A stretch of 34,738 nucleotides of DNA from Limnohabitans sp. (GCA_030053945.1 JASGCW010000027.1:1-34738), one strand, 5' to 3'; positions 1 through 8,589 are shown, numbered from the stretch's first letter. The notes: generated by a model not told the origin, from the letters alone. A program made the numbers and translations.

Positions 1-133
1 TGTAAATTTGTGACTCGAACGAAGTGAACAGGCGAAGCAAATTCGTGTCAAAAAAGAATGAGTGTTTGTAGGCTGAATAGTTACTAACAGGTTTTTTTAA
101 AATCCCAATGTTATGAAATTGTTAAGAAAACGT

Positions 134-162
134 TTTGTAATTGTAAAAAACAAATAACTTTG
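134..162 (+). promoter_or_regulatory. Promoter of the MORN-repeat gene
   Basis: A TTTG at 134-137 and a perfect Bacteroidota -7 box TAACTTTG at 155-162 lie 17 bases apart, about 45 bases before the ATG at 207. Found by reading; no transcript data. Confidence 0.5.
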
Positions 163-206
163 GTAAATTTAACTTATGATTAAGTGAAACCTTAAATGTA
201 TAAGTT

Positions 207-539
207 ATGAAAAAATTGCTATTAGGAGCGTTATTATTCACTGGAGGTGTTTTTGCGCAAAATGTTGAGCCACAATTTGAAATTGAGGGTAATCTTATTA
301 GGGCAACTTATTATTATGATAACGGACAAATAAAAGAGCAAGGTTTTTATAAAGATGGTAAAGTTCACGGTCAGTGGATTTCTTATTCTGAAGATGGAAT
401 AAAAACAGCTGTTGGAGAATATTTGAATGGAGTAAAAGTAGGCAAATGGCAATTCTTTAATGGGAAAAATATTTGTGATGTAACGTATATAAATAATCGA
501 ATAGAGAAAAATACTTCAATGTTAGCGCAAAGAAAATAA
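207..539 (+). CDS. Secreted MORN_2-repeat (YwqK-like) small protein
   Basis: 110 aa. Residues 1-17 form a signal peptide ending in VFAQ. The rest carries short repeats of the MORN_2/YwqK type: YYDNGQIKEQGFYKDGKVHG, then a second copy reading EYLNGVKVGKWQFF. Such proteins are common in Bacteroidota and often annotated as 'toxin-antitoxin system YwqK family antitoxin', although a toxin role is rarely shown. It is probably periplasmic or surface-exposed. It has its own promoter (134-162) and terminator (563-592), so it is a single-gene unit separate from the phosphate genes that follow. Exact function is unknown. Confidence 0.8.
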   Translation: MKKLLLGALLFTGGVFAQNVEPQFEIEGNLIRATYYYDNGQIKEQGFYKDGKVHGQWISYSEDGIKTAVGEYLNGVKVGKWQFFNGKNICDVTYINNRIEKNTSMLAQRK

Positions 540-562
540 AATAAGTAAGTTATGAATTTTAT

Positions 563-592
563 AAAAGTTGGTGTTTTTAATGCCAACTTTTT
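563..592 (+). terminator. Rho-independent terminator
   Basis: AAAAGTTGG (563-571) pairs with CCAACTTTT (583-591), followed by a T-rich tract. It ends the 207-539 transcript. Confidence 0.75.
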
Positions 593-965
593 GTTTTTTA
601 GAGTTTTGAGATATTTTGATGTTGATTTAGATAAAACCTATTTTGATTATGAATTTTTTATTTTGATTTCCTTTTTTTGTAATTTTTTTGTGTTTTTAAT
701 AAAATCAATAGTGTTGTTATTATAATGTTATAGTTTTATTTTTTGCTTTAAATCAAGTTTAAGCTCGTTTTTTGATGACTTATGTTGATTTTTGTAAAAT
801 GTTGAAAAACAGATATTTGTAACTCAATTATTTTTATTTCATTAATATAAATGACATATGTTAACATTAAGTTAACATATAAATGAAGATTTAATAATAT
901 TCAAATAACATAGTGTTAACAATATTGATTCACTTTTGCACCCGAAAACACACAACAGCATTGAA
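593..965 (+). promoter_or_regulatory. AT-rich intergenic with Pho-box-like repeats before the porin
   Basis: No gene is seen here. At 861-867 and 872-878 the heptamer TTAACAT occurs twice with a start-to-start spacing of 11 bp, the spacing of PhoB boxes. A third TTAACAA at 916-922 is followed by ATTCAC. A -7-like box CACTTTTG (931-938, 5 of 6 fixed positions) precedes the porin ATG at 966. PhoB-like control is inferred from the spacing and from the phosphate genes downstream. Confidence 0.45.
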
Positions 966-2261
966 ATGAAAAAAATTAGTGGAATGTTTCTAGTGGCAGT
1001 ATTGTCATTCACAAGTTTAACTGCACAAGAAATAGATAAAAAAGTATTGAAAAAGGAACTTATGACTTTGTTAGATTCTATTAACAAAGCAAAAGAAGAA
1101 AAATCTAAAGAGAAAGGACATTCTTGGTTTGATAAAATCTCCATCCGTGGTTATGTACAAGTAAGATATAATGGATTATTTTCTACAAATGATAAAGTAA
1201 ATTGTGATCAGTGTGATAAATCTTGGGGGACAACTTCAACAGAAGCTGATGCTAAATCTAATAATGGGTTTTTTATTAGACGTACAAGGGTTATCTTTTC
1301 TGGTCAAGTACATCCTAATGTTTATTTTTATATTCAACCTGATTTTGCGAGTTCACCTGCAAGTGGGGTGCTTAATTTTGGACAATTGAGAGATGCTTAT
1401 TTTGATGTATCTATTGATAAGAAAAGAGAATATAGATTCAGAATTGGTCAAAGTAAAATTCCATATGGATTTGAGAATTTACAATCAAGTCAAAATCGCC
1501 TTACATTAGACCGAAATGACGCTATTAATAGTGCTGCAGCTAATGAGCGTGATTTAGGAGTTTTCTTTTACTGGGCACCAGAAAAGGTAAGGGAGCGTTT
1601 TGCTATGCTGGTTAAAGATAATTTAAAAGGATCTGGAGATTATGGAGTTTTTGGTTTTGGTGCTTACAATGGTCAAACAGCAAATAAGGTTGAGTCAAAT
1701 AGAAATTTACACGTTATTTCTAGAGTAAGTTATCCTTTTTTAATAGGTAAACAAATATTTGAACCAGGTATTCAAGCTTATACAGGTAGATGGGCTATGA
1801 CTTCCGAAGTTTCTAGTGGAGTTAAGATTGATAATAAAACAGGTATATTTGATCAACGAGTAGCGGTTAGTGCAGTATTATATCCTAAACCATTTGGTAT
1901 TCAGGCGGAGTACAACATTGGTAAAGGACCACGTTATGATAAATTAACAAATAGTATCAATACAACAGCTCATTTAGAGGGTGGATATGTTACTTTAAAT
2001 TACAAATATGATGTTTCAAAGGATCATGTGATTTTCCCTTTTGCTAAGTTTCAATACTATGATGGGGGCAAAAAGTTTGAAAAAGATGCTAGAAGTTATA
2101 TCGTTAGAGATTACGAATTCGGTATAGAATGGCAACCATTCAAAGCTTTTGAGCTAGTTGCTGAATGGGTAGTTTCTGACAGAACTTTTGAAGATAGTGC
2201 ATTAAGAAACAATCGCCAACAAGGTAATTTATTACGCTTACAAGCACAGCTTAATTTTTAA
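966..2261 (+). CDS. Phosphate-selective porin (OprP/OprO-like)
   Basis: 431 aa from the ATG at 966; an upstream in-frame ATG at 936 overlaps the probable promoter and would put extra residues before the signal peptide MKKISGMFLVAVLSFTSLTA. After a short charged coiled segment (about residues 20-55) comes a beta-barrel with alternating hydrophobic/aromatic strands and an aromatic-terminated final strand ending QLNF, as expected for an outer-membrane barrel. The motif GYVQVRYNG and the following FFIRRTRVIFSGQVHPNVYF fit the phosphate-selective porin O/P family. It would let phosphate or polyphosphate cross the outer membrane and feed the PstSCAB system encoded next. It has its own terminator (2296-2321). 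Confidence 0.85.
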   Translation: MKKISGMFLVAVLSFTSLTAQEIDKKVLKKELMTLLDSINKAKEEKSKEKGHSWFDKISIRGYVQVRYNGLFSTNDKVNCDQCDKSWGTTSTEADAKSNNGFFIRRTRVIFSGQVHPNVYFYIQPDFASSPASGVLNFGQLRDAYFDVSIDKKREYRFRIGQSKIPYGFENLQSSQNRLTLDRNDAINSAAANERDLGVFFYWAPEKVRERFAMLVKDNLKGSGDYGVFGFGAYNGQTANKVESNRNLHVISRVSYPFLIGKQIFEPGIQAYTGRWAMTSEVSSGVKIDNKTGIFDQRVAVSAVLYPKPFGIQAEYNIGKGPRYDKLTNSINTTAHLEGGYVTLNYKYDVSKDHVIFPFAKFQYYDGGKKFEKDARSYIVRDYEFGIEWQPFKAFELVAEWVVSDRTFEDSALRNNRQQGNLLRLQAQLNF

Positions 2262-2295
2262 TGAAAGAAAGCTAAAGATTTAATATATATAAAGT

Positions 2296-2321
2296 AAAGC
2301 CAGTTAATAACTGGCTTTTTT
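2296..2321 (+). terminator. Rho-independent terminator after the porin
   Basis: An 11-bp perfect stem, AAAGCCAGTTA (296-306) against TAACTGGCTTT (308-318 within the 2000 range), is followed by a T tract. Confidence 0.85.
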
Positions 2322-2603
2322 GTTGTTACATTTTTCTTTACAAAGGCTTTTTGCAATTCGGATAATTTTTAAAGTAAAATACTAAATGCTTAACATTGAG
2401 TAGTATATGTTAATTTGTTGGTTTATTTTTTTAAAATATAATAAAATGAATAACATTTTCTTTACATACCTGTTTATTACTTAATGTTAAAGTAATGTAA
2501 AATTGAACTTATCATAAGAACTTCTTAACATTCAATTCACCTTGCTGAATCATTTTTGCAATGCGTTAAAATACTTTTAATGTTTTATAAAAATTATTAT
2601 AAT
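2322..2603 (+). promoter_or_regulatory. pstS promoter region with Pho-box-like repeat
   Basis: AT-rich region without a gene. TTAACAT (2525-2531) is followed 11 bp later by TTCACCT (2536-2542), a degenerate direct repeat like the one before the porin. A -7-like box CATTTTTG (2551-2558) is about 45 bases before the ATG at 2604. Further TTAACAT-like words lie near 2389. Phosphate-starvation control is inferred. Confidence 0.45.
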
Positions 2604-3449
2604 ATGAAAATCACTTTAAAGAAGTTATTAGGAAGTTTAGTTGTTGCGGTAGCAGTAATCCCATTTTTATTTTCGTTTATGGTAACAGGTACTGTAACTA
2701 TAAAAGGTTCAGACACTATGGTAATTATGTCCCAAAGATGGGCTGAAGCTTTTATGAAAAAAAATCCAACTATAAAAATTCAAGTTACAGGAGGGGGATC
2801 TGGTGTGGGTCTAGCAGCATTAGTGAATGGTTCAACCGATATTGCTAATTCTAGTCGTCCAATAAAACCTGCAGAAATGGCAAAAATAAAAGAGAAGTTT
2901 AAGTCAGATGTAGTTCAGATAGCTTGTGCGAAAGATGGCTTGTCAGTTTTTTTGAATAAGTCAAATCCTGTAAATGAATTAAGTATTGAACAGTTAAGTA
3001 AAATATTTTCAGGAAAAATAACAAATTGGAAAGAAGTTGGAGGTCCTGATGCACCCATCAAATTATACGGTAGAGAAAGTAGTTCTGGTACTTTTGAGTT
3101 TTTTAAAGAACACGTTGTAGGAGGAGATTTTGCAACAAGTTGTAATACTTTACCAGGAACTGCAGCAATTGTAAATGCAGTAAAAAAAGATAAATATGGT
3201 ATTGGGTATGGAGGAGCTGCATTTGATGAAGGTGTTAAAGATTGTAAAGTGAAAAAAGATGCAAAGTCAAAAGGATATTTACCTACACTAGAGAATATAA
3301 ATGCAAAAAAATATCCTATCGCAAGATATTTATATATGTATGTAAAAACTAAGCCTACAGGTGATTTGAAGAAATTTATCGATTGGACATTAAGTGCAGA
3401 AGGTCAAAAAATTTGTGCTGAGGTGGGTTACTTCCCAGTAAAAAAATAA
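2604..3449 (+). CDS. pstS: Phosphate ABC transporter substrate-binding protein PstS
   Basis: 281 aa from the ATG at 2604. An upstream ATG at 2556 overlaps the -7 box and is not believed. The N-terminus (MKITLKKLLGSLVVAVAVI) is a signal peptide or membrane anchor. Phosphate-pocket motifs are visible: KGSDTM, TGGGSGVGLAAL, ANSSRPIK and GRESSSGTFEFFKEHVV. It belongs to the short PstS type. It captures inorganic phosphate in the periplasm and delivers it to PstC/PstA. It starts the pstS-pstC-pstA-pstB-phoU operon, with gaps of 3-24 bases between the genes. Confidence 0.95.
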   Translation: MKITLKKLLGSLVVAVAVIPFLFSFMVTGTVTIKGSDTMVIMSQRWAEAFMKKNPTIKIQVTGGGSGVGLAALVNGSTDIANSSRPIKPAEMAKIKEKFKSDVVQIACAKDGLSVFLNKSNPVNELSIEQLSKIFSGKITNWKEVGGPDAPIKLYGRESSSGTFEFFKEHVVGGDFATSCNTLPGTAAIVNAVKKDKYGIGYGGAAFDEGVKDCKVKKDAKSKGYLPTLENINAKKYPIARYLYMYVKTKPTGDLKKFIDWTLSAEGQKICAEVGYFPVKK

Positions 3450-3459
3450 TTTATAGTAA

Positions 3460-4620
3460 ATGATGTCAAAAGAAAACGCATTTACTCAAGAAAACCTGAA
3501 AAAACAATTCAGGTTTTCTGAGTTTTTAGCAGAAAAAATTATTTCTTCAATTGCTTATTTATCAATTGCAATAATAATTTTGATATTCTTTTTTGTCTTT
3601 AAAGAGGCTCTGCCTATTTTTTCTACTACTAAAGCAGATACAGCTCACAAGACAAATATTGAACAATTATCCCCTTCAAGTTATGGTGATGCTCCCGAAG
3701 AAGATTTACAACCTCAAAGTTATGGAGATGTTGAAGTAGAGGATTTGACATCTGAATCTACAAAGGAAGATTTAGAGCCCCAATCCTACGGAGATGTAGA
3801 AATTGAGGATTTGACGGAAGATGTTAAACCTAAAGTTGAAAGTAAGGAGGAGGATAAAAAAAGTCCTTTTGAAACAATTTTATCTACAGAATGGGTACCC
3901 GTATCAGATAATCCTAGATATGGTATCGTCTCATTGTTTACAGGAACTTTGAAAGTGACTATTATTTCAATTTTATTTGCTGCGCCTTTGGCAATTTTAG
4001 CCGCATTATATACGTCTACTTTTGCATCTAAAAGAAGAAAAGAAATCATAAAACCTATAATCGAATTATTAGCAGCTTTTCCATCGGTGGTAATCGGTTT
4101 CTTTGCTTTAATGGTATTGGCTTCTTTTGTACAAGGTGTTTTTGGTAATGAAACACGTTTGAATTCATTTGTAGGTGGTATTGCAATGGCATTAGCAGCT
4201 ATTCCTATTATTTATACGATTACGGAAGATGCTTTATCATCTGTTCCTAAAACGTATAGTGAAGCAAGTTTAGCACTGGGTGCAAGTAAATGGCAAACGG
4301 CATTTTTTGTGGTTTTGCCAGCAGCTATTCCAGGAATATTTGCTGCAATCTTATTAGGTATTGGACGTGTTTTTGGTGAAACGATGATTGCATTAATGGC
4401 AACAGGTAATGCCGCAATTAATTCAATCAACCCAATGGAAAGTGTACGTACGTTTGCTGCCACTATTGGTTCAGAAATGGCGGAAACTGTTTTTGGTGAA
4501 ACACATTATAGTGTACTATTCTTTATCGGTTCTGTGTTATTTATATTCTCTTTCGGATTAAATGCATTGGCAGAGTTTTATGTGAAAGGGCGTTTGATTA
4601 AGAAAATTCAAGGAAAGTAA
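3460..4620 (+). CDS. pstC: Phosphate ABC transporter permease PstC with acidic repeat insert
   Basis: 386 aa, longer than the usual ~300. TM1 is at about residues 28-50. The permease core (about 165-380) has several TM segments and the ABC-permease EAA-type loop (EASLALGASKWQTAFFVVLP). Between them, residues ~70-135, sits a hydrophilic acidic insert with three copies of S-Y-G-D followed by an acidic E-D-L stretch. The insert lies in the periplasmic loop after TM1. The start may be 3460 or 3463 (ATGATG). It pairs with PstA to form the phosphate channel. Confidence 0.93.
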   Translation: MMSKENAFTQENLKKQFRFSEFLAEKIISSIAYLSIAIIILIFFFVFKEALPIFSTTKADTAHKTNIEQLSPSSYGDAPEEDLQPQSYGDVEVEDLTSESTKEDLEPQSYGDVEIEDLTEDVKPKVESKEEDKKSPFETILSTEWVPVSDNPRYGIVSLFTGTLKVTIISILFAAPLAILAALYTSTFASKRRKEIIKPIIELLAAFPSVVIGFFALMVLASFVQGVFGNETRLNSFVGGIAMALAAIPIIYTITEDALSSVPKTYSEASLALGASKWQTAFFVVLPAAIPGIFAAILLGIGRVFGETMIALMATGNAAINSINPMESVRTFAATIGSEMAETVFGETHYSVLFFIGSVLFIFSFGLNALAEFYVKGRLIKKIQGK

Positions 4621-4622
4621 TT

Positions 4623-5588
4623 ATGGAAACATCTTTTGATAACACAATAACAGAAGAAAGAGTAGTAAATTCTACATTCTTTAATAAAACCGATGCGTCA
4701 ACTATTCGCAAAGGTAAAATGATTGAAGGAGTTACTCTAGCCGCAGTGGTTTTAATCATTATGGTGATTGCTGTAATTTTAGGAATCATTGTTTATAATG
4801 GTTGGGGTACTTTTTCTTGGGAATTCATTAGTAGCTTCCCAACAGATGGGATGACAAAAGGTGGGATTTTTCCAGCCATAATGGGAACGTTTATCTTAGT
4901 AGTCTTAATGTCATTAGCTGCTGTACCTTTTGGGACAATAACGGCGCTGTATTTGACTGAATATGCACGTGAAAATTCTAAAATTGCTGCGGCAGTTCGT
5001 TTTTCTATTCGTACGTTAGCAGTAGTACCTTCTATTATTTTTGGATTATTCGGATTAGGATTCTTCGTTCATTTTATGGGTGGCAGTATGGATAGTGTAT
5101 TTAATGGAGGAGAGTTGCGTTGGGGGCAGCCTAATATTTTATGGGCTAGTTTAACAATGGGCTTACTTACGTTGCCTGTAATTATTGTTTCGGTTGAAGA
5201 GGCATTAAAAACCGTTCCTCGCGATTTACGTGAAGCGAGTTTAGCCTTAGGTGCAACTAAATGGCAAACAATATGGAAAGTGGTTTTACCGGAATCAATT
5301 TCGGGTATTATGACAGGGACTATATTAGCCGTTAGTCGTGGTGCTGGTGAGGTTGCTCCTATATTATTTACAGGTGCAGCATACTATTTAGCTACATTAC
5401 CTACTTCATTAAGTGATCAATTTATGAATTTAGGGTATCACGTATATATTATGTCAACTCAATCAGCAGATGTTGAGGGAACTATGCCAATCCAATTTGC
5501 TACTACTTTGGTTTTATTATTATTAACCATTTCGTTAAATATAGTAGCAGTAGTAATTCGTTCAAGAATTAGAAGAAAGAAAAATTAA
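4623..5588 (+). CDS. pstA: Phosphate ABC transporter permease PstA
   Basis: 321 aa. About six TM segments and the EAA loop near residues 195-215 (LREASLALGATKWQTIWKVV), then SRGAGEVAPILFTGAAYY, typical of PstA. It starts 2 bases after the pstC stop, so translational coupling is likely. It forms the second half of the inner-membrane phosphate channel with PstC. Confidence 0.95.
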   Translation: METSFDNTITEERVVNSTFFNKTDASTIRKGKMIEGVTLAAVVLIIMVIAVILGIIVYNGWGTFSWEFISSFPTDGMTKGGIFPAIMGTFILVVLMSLAAVPFGTITALYLTEYARENSKIAAAVRFSIRTLAVVPSIIFGLFGLGFFVHFMGGSMDSVFNGGELRWGQPNILWASLTMGLLTLPVIIVSVEEALKTVPRDLREASLALGATKWQTIWKVVLPESISGIMTGTILAVSRGAGEVAPILFTGAAYYLATLPTSLSDQFMNLGYHVYIMSTQSADVEGTMPIQFATTLVLLLLTISLNIVAVVIRSRIRRKKN

Positions 5589-5606
5589 TTTTTTAGTAAG
5601 ATTAAG

Positions 5607-6365
5607 ATGAAAGACGTTAAGATAGAAGTAAATAATTTGTCCTTATATTACGGAGAAAAACAAGCATTGAAAGATATTAGCTTGCAAATCCCAAGAAATA
5701 AAGTTACAGCATTAATTGGTCCTTCGGGATGTGGAAAATCTACTTTTTTACGTAGTATCAACCGAATGAACGATTTAATTCCAAGTGTTCGTATCACAGG
5801 TGAAATGTTAGTAGAAGGTGTAGATATCTATGATAAAAATGTAGATGTTGTAAACATCAGAAAAAAGATTGGAATGGTTTTCCAAAAATCAAATCCGTTC
5901 CCAAAATCTATTTATGAAAACATCGCATATGGTCCTAAAATTAACGGACTTAAAAATAAAGCGGAGCTAGACGAAATTGTAGAACGTTCATTGCGTCAGG
6001 CTGCTATTTGGGACGAGGTAAAAGACCGATTAGATGATTCGGCTATGGGATTGTCAGGAGGTCAACAACAACGTTTATGTATTGCAAGAACTTTAGCGGT
6101 AAATCCAGATATTATTTTAATGGATGAACCTGCGAGTGCTTTGGATCCTATTTCGACTTCTAAAATCGAAGAATTGGTTCACGAACTAAAAGATAATTAT
6201 ACGATTATCATCGTTACACACAGTATGCAACAAGCTGCTCGTACAAGTGACTTTACAGCGTTTTTCTATTTAGGTGAATTGATAGAAATGGGTAAAACCA
6301 AAAATATATTTACAAAACCAGAGAAGAAACAAACTGAGGATTATATCACAGGTCGTTTTGGTTAA
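5607..6365 (+). CDS. pstB: Phosphate ABC transporter ATP-binding protein PstB
   Basis: 252 aa, standard length. Walker [10 protein letters not shown] (about residues 38-46), Q-loop [16 protein letters not shown], signature LSGGQQQR (about 149-156), Walker B IILMDEP with ASALDP, and switch His in [10 protein letters not shown]. It hydrolyses ATP on the cytoplasmic side to drive phosphate import through PstCA. It lies 18 bases downstream of pstA. Confidence 0.97.
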   Translation: MKDVKIEVNNLSLYYGEKQALKDISLQIPRNKVTALIGPSGCGKSTFLRSINRMNDLIPSVRITGEMLVEGVDIYDKNVDVVNIRKKIGMVFQKSNPFPKSIYENIAYGPKINGLKNKAELDEIVERSLRQAAIWDEVKDRLDDSAMGLSGGQQQRLCIARTLAVNPDIILMDEPASALDPISTSKIEELVHELKDNYTIIIVTHSMQQAARTSDFTAFFYLGELIEMGKTKNIFTKPEKKQTEDYITGRFG

Positions 6366-6389
6366 TTGTTTTACAAAATTCTACAGACT

Positions 6390-7040
6390 ATGATTTTAGA
6401 AACTGAAATAACAAAATTAAGAAATGCCATCATGAAAATCATCAACTTGTCGGAAAATCAAGTGATTGAAGCAATGAATTTATTAGCAATTGATGCTAAT
6501 AAAAAGGCAAAAGGGGTAAAAAAAGTGGAAAGCAAAATAGACAAATTGGATGTGAAGATCGATGAAATTTGTCAAAATATTTTTGCTTTACAACAACCTG
6601 TGGCATCAGATCTTCGTTTCATTATGAGTGCTATGCAAATTAGTAATGAGGCAGAACGTATAGGAGATTTGTCTTTGAGCATTATGAAAAAAGCAAAAAC
6701 AATCAAGGAACAACCACAATTGTTAGAAAAATTCAATTTGGATAAACTAACCGAAGATGTAAAGACTACAGCTTACAAGACATTAGAAGCTTTTGAAAAT
6801 TTGAATGAAAATAATATTAATGAAGTTTTTGCTTTAAACAAAAAAGTAAGACATACCACAGAAGAATTAATTCAAGATATTATAGCAGAAATGCAAAAAA
6901 ATACTGCCTATGTAGTGGCAGGGACACATCTTGTAATGGCATTGAAACATATTGACCGTATTACAAGTCACTGTGCAAACATCGTTGAATCAGTTTACTT
7001 TATGATAAATGCCAAAATCATAAAGAATGATAGAAACTGA
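6390..7040 (+). CDS. phoU: Phosphate signalling/transport regulator PhoU
   Basis: 216 aa from the ATG at 6390; the reading frame is open up to a TTG at 6366, but ATG gives the usual PhoU N-terminus (MILETEITKLRNAIMKIINLSENQVIEAM). Two PhoU three-helix-bundle repeats are seen, each with the E/D-rich metal-binding motifs, for example ISNEAERIGDLSLSI and LKHIDRITSHCANIVESV. PhoU couples Pst activity to the PhoR-type kinase and limits phosphate uptake. It is the last gene of the operon and is followed by a strong terminator. Confidence 0.95.
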   Translation: MILETEITKLRNAIMKIINLSENQVIEAMNLLAIDANKKAKGVKKVESKIDKLDVKIDEICQNIFALQQPVASDLRFIMSAMQISNEAERIGDLSLSIMKKAKTIKEQPQLLEKFNLDKLTEDVKTTAYKTLEAFENLNENNINEVFALNKKVRHTTEELIQDIIAEMQKNTAYVVAGTHLVMALKHIDRITSHCANIVESVYFMINAKIIKNDRN

Positions 7041-7064
7041 TTTCTCAATTTAATTTCACTTTTT

Positions 7065-7092
7065 AAAGCCAGCGTATGCTGGCTTTATTTTT
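7065..7092 (+). terminator. Terminator of the pst-phoU operon
   Basis: A 9-bp perfect stem, AAAGCCAGC (7065-7073) against GCTGGCTTT (7078-7086), loop GTAT, is followed by a T-rich stretch. Confidence 0.85.
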
Positions 7093-7142
7093 TGTTCTCA
7101 ACACAAAAACAATTATAAAGAAGCTGGTAGCGTATTTTACAA

Positions 7143-8018
7143 TTATTCTTGTGGAGTATTAATGTGTTTGTTAATGATGTATTTTGTGATAGGATTCAGA
7201 GATTTATTGCTTTCAGGATGGTATCCAACTCCAGGACCATTAAATAAGTCTAGATTTCCATTTTTATCTCTACCATACCAAATCTTTGCTTTTCTATCTT
7301 TTTCAAAGTAGGTGGTCGTATCAGTAGGTTCTATTTTTTTGAAATCAAGTAAACTTTCATTGTAAGGAATTTTCGGAATTAAGGAATTTTTTAAGTTTTC
7401 CTCATCATCTACCTCTACATATTGGTCGCCATTCCACTGCAAGTATGGTTTGTGTTTTATAAAGGCTAAATAGATAAATATTGAAGTAGTAAATATGAGT
7501 AAGATAAACGTAATAATAATGTTCCTTTTTCTTTTTAAAGTGTTGCTAATTTCTGAATGATTTTTATCAATAATTATAGGTAAGTCATTAAAGGTGTTTG
7601 TTTTAGGTGTTTTGTGTTTTAAATCATTTTCTGAATTACCATCTTCAATTATTGTTTTATTATCATCATTAATGTCAAAAGAATTGCCTTTTTTTAGAAA
7701 ATCACCCAACGGACGCGGGTTGAAATCTACTAAAAAAGCCATAATATCTAAAATATCTTGATTAGGTGTTTCGGTTTTTCCTTTGAAAAAATTGCAAATA
7801 GGTTTAAACTTATCATTGTCAAAATTGGGTGAATTATAAAACAAATTAATAATATCCTGATCTTTTTTAGAAAGATCGTTCTGTTTTAGAATTTTACAAA
7901 AATCATTCAGTAAAGCTGGAGAGGGTTTAGAAAGATAGCTGGAATATATACCCATTCTTTCGACTTCATATTTAGCTTTTATTCCTTTAATATAATCTTT
8001 ATAGGTAATGTTTTTCAT
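7143..8018 (-). CDS. Single-TM protein of unknown function with conserved C-terminal W-Y-G/H-P-E motif
   Basis: 291 aa from the second ATG (8018); an ATG at 8024 would add two residues. Residues ~1-165 are soluble and charged, one TM segment follows at ~168-188 (IIITFILLIFTTSIFIYLAF), and the C-terminal ~100 residues are probably extracytoplasmic, with WNGDQYVEV, KIWYGRDKNGNLDLFN and GYHPESNKSLNPITKYIINK. I recall a similar C-terminal module in other Bacteroidota membrane proteins but cannot name a function. The topology suits a signal-relay or anti-sigma-like protein (inference only). It is transcribed away from the two-component locus and shares a repeat-rich upstream region with it. Confidence 0.6.
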   Translation of the reverse strand: MKNITYKDYIKGIKAKYEVERMGIYSSYLSKPSPALLNDFCKILKQNDLSKKDQDIINLFYNSPNFDNDKFKPICNFFKGKTETPNQDILDIMAFLVDFNPRPLGDFLKKGNSFDINDDNKTIIEDGNSENDLKHKTPKTNTFNDLPIIIDKNHSEISNTLKRKRNIIITFILLIFTTSIFIYLAFIKHKPYLQWNGDQYVEVDDEENLKNSLIPKIPYNESLLDFKKIEPTDTTTYFEKDRKAKIWYGRDKNGNLDLFNGPGVGYHPESNKSLNPITKYIINKHINTPQE

Positions 8019-8028
8019 AAGCATTTTT

Positions 8029-8075
8029 CGGAATTATTTGGAACTATCATAATTCATCGGAATTATCGGAATTAT
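8029..8075. repeat. Array of 9-bp CGGAATTAT direct repeats
   Basis: CGGAATTAT at 8029-8037, 8058-8066 and 8067-8075, plus a variant TGGAACTAT at 8039-8047. Starts are 10, 19 and 9 bp apart, so they lie on one face of the helix. They sit immediately upstream of the minus-strand gene start and 27 bp upstream of a plus-strand -7-like box at 8102. Probably binding sites for a regulator of one or both transcripts. Confidence 0.5.
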
Positions 8076-8101
8076 ATAGCTAAACCCCAATAAAATCAAT
8101 G

Positions 8102-8109
8102 CATCTTTG
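8102..8109 (+). promoter_or_regulatory. Probable -7 box of the lipoprotein/sensor-kinase transcript
   Basis: CATCTTTG matches 5 of 6 fixed positions of TAnnTTTG. No TTTG is present at -33, but the CGGAATTAT repeats end 27 bases upstream, which suggests an activator-dependent promoter. It would give a ~220-nt leader before the ATG at 8338. Confidence 0.35.
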
Positions 8110-8111
8110 CT

Positions 8112-8249
8112 TCAGAATTAGTTCTTGTTCTTTATCGCGATAAGAACAAATGTACAAAACTAGTTCAAAAAAGTGAAGCTATACAGGGAGGCTTTTTTTA
8201 TTCAGGGAAGTATATTAAAACCTTTCTGTATCAGCTCACTAAACTTCCC
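8112..8249 (+). ncRNA. Candidate structured leader RNA or small RNA
   Basis: Starting just after the putative -7 box, the strand can fold into a strong hairpin: TTGTTCTTTATCG (8125-8137) against CGATAAGAACAA (8138-8149), 12 bp with one bulged T, flanked by TAGTT/AACTA. A weaker hairpin AAGC/GCTT followed by seven T residues ends near 8199 and could terminate a ~90-nt RNA. Next, GGGAAGT (8205-8211) can pair with ACTTCCC (8243-8249). No known RNA family is recognised. It could equally be a long regulatory 5' UTR. Confidence 0.3.
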
Positions 8250-8267
8250 AACAAAATGGATGTGTGG

Positions 8268-8302
8268 ATCATACCGGTTATGATTCTATGAATCGATTCA
8301 TA
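8268..8302. promoter_or_regulatory. Two palindromes before the small lipoprotein gene
   Basis: ATCATA-CCGGT-TATGAT (8268-8284) and the perfect 16-bp palindrome TATGAATCGATTCATA (8287-8302) lie 36-70 bases before the ATG at 8338. They may be operators or RNA hairpins. No regulator can be assigned. Confidence 0.35.
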
Positions 8303-8337
8303 CAGCCAATTATATCAAAATTTTAAAAATAATCATT

Positions 8338-8553
8338 ATGAAAAAGTTTTTTTATATAGCTGTATGCACAGCTACAGGGATAGTTATGGTTTCTTGCGAC
8401 AAAGAAAGTTTTGTAAATCCAGGTTTAGTAACAGGAGTTTCTAAAGAAGTAAAAGTTGAAAATAGCTGTTCAAAAGTGAGTGATACTGTTGCTCAAAATG
8501 TTACAGACCCAGGACCAGGAGACGATGTTGTAATTATAAAACCTCCTAAATAA
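8338..8553 (+). CDS. 71-aa lipoprotein of unknown function
   Basis: Short protein with a lipoprotein signal (GIVMVSC, Cys at about residue 20). The mature part is acidic and ends in a Gly/Pro-rich tail, DPGPGDDVVIIKPPK. It lies 52 bases upstream of the sensor-kinase gene, on the same strand, with a terminator-like hairpin between them. The context suggests a small envelope component or peptide made with the signalling system; this is inference. I recognise no family. Confidence 0.65.
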   Translation: MKKFFYIAVCTATGIVMVSCDKESFVNPGLVTGVSKEVKVENSCSKVSDTVAQNVTDPGPGDDVVIIKPPK

Positions 8554-8589
8554 TAAAATTTGTTTTTTTTAAATCTTAATTAGTAAATT

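Noticed and set aside
936..965. Upstream ATG for the porin
   Set aside because: It overlaps the -7-like box and adds a hydrophilic tail before a good signal peptide.
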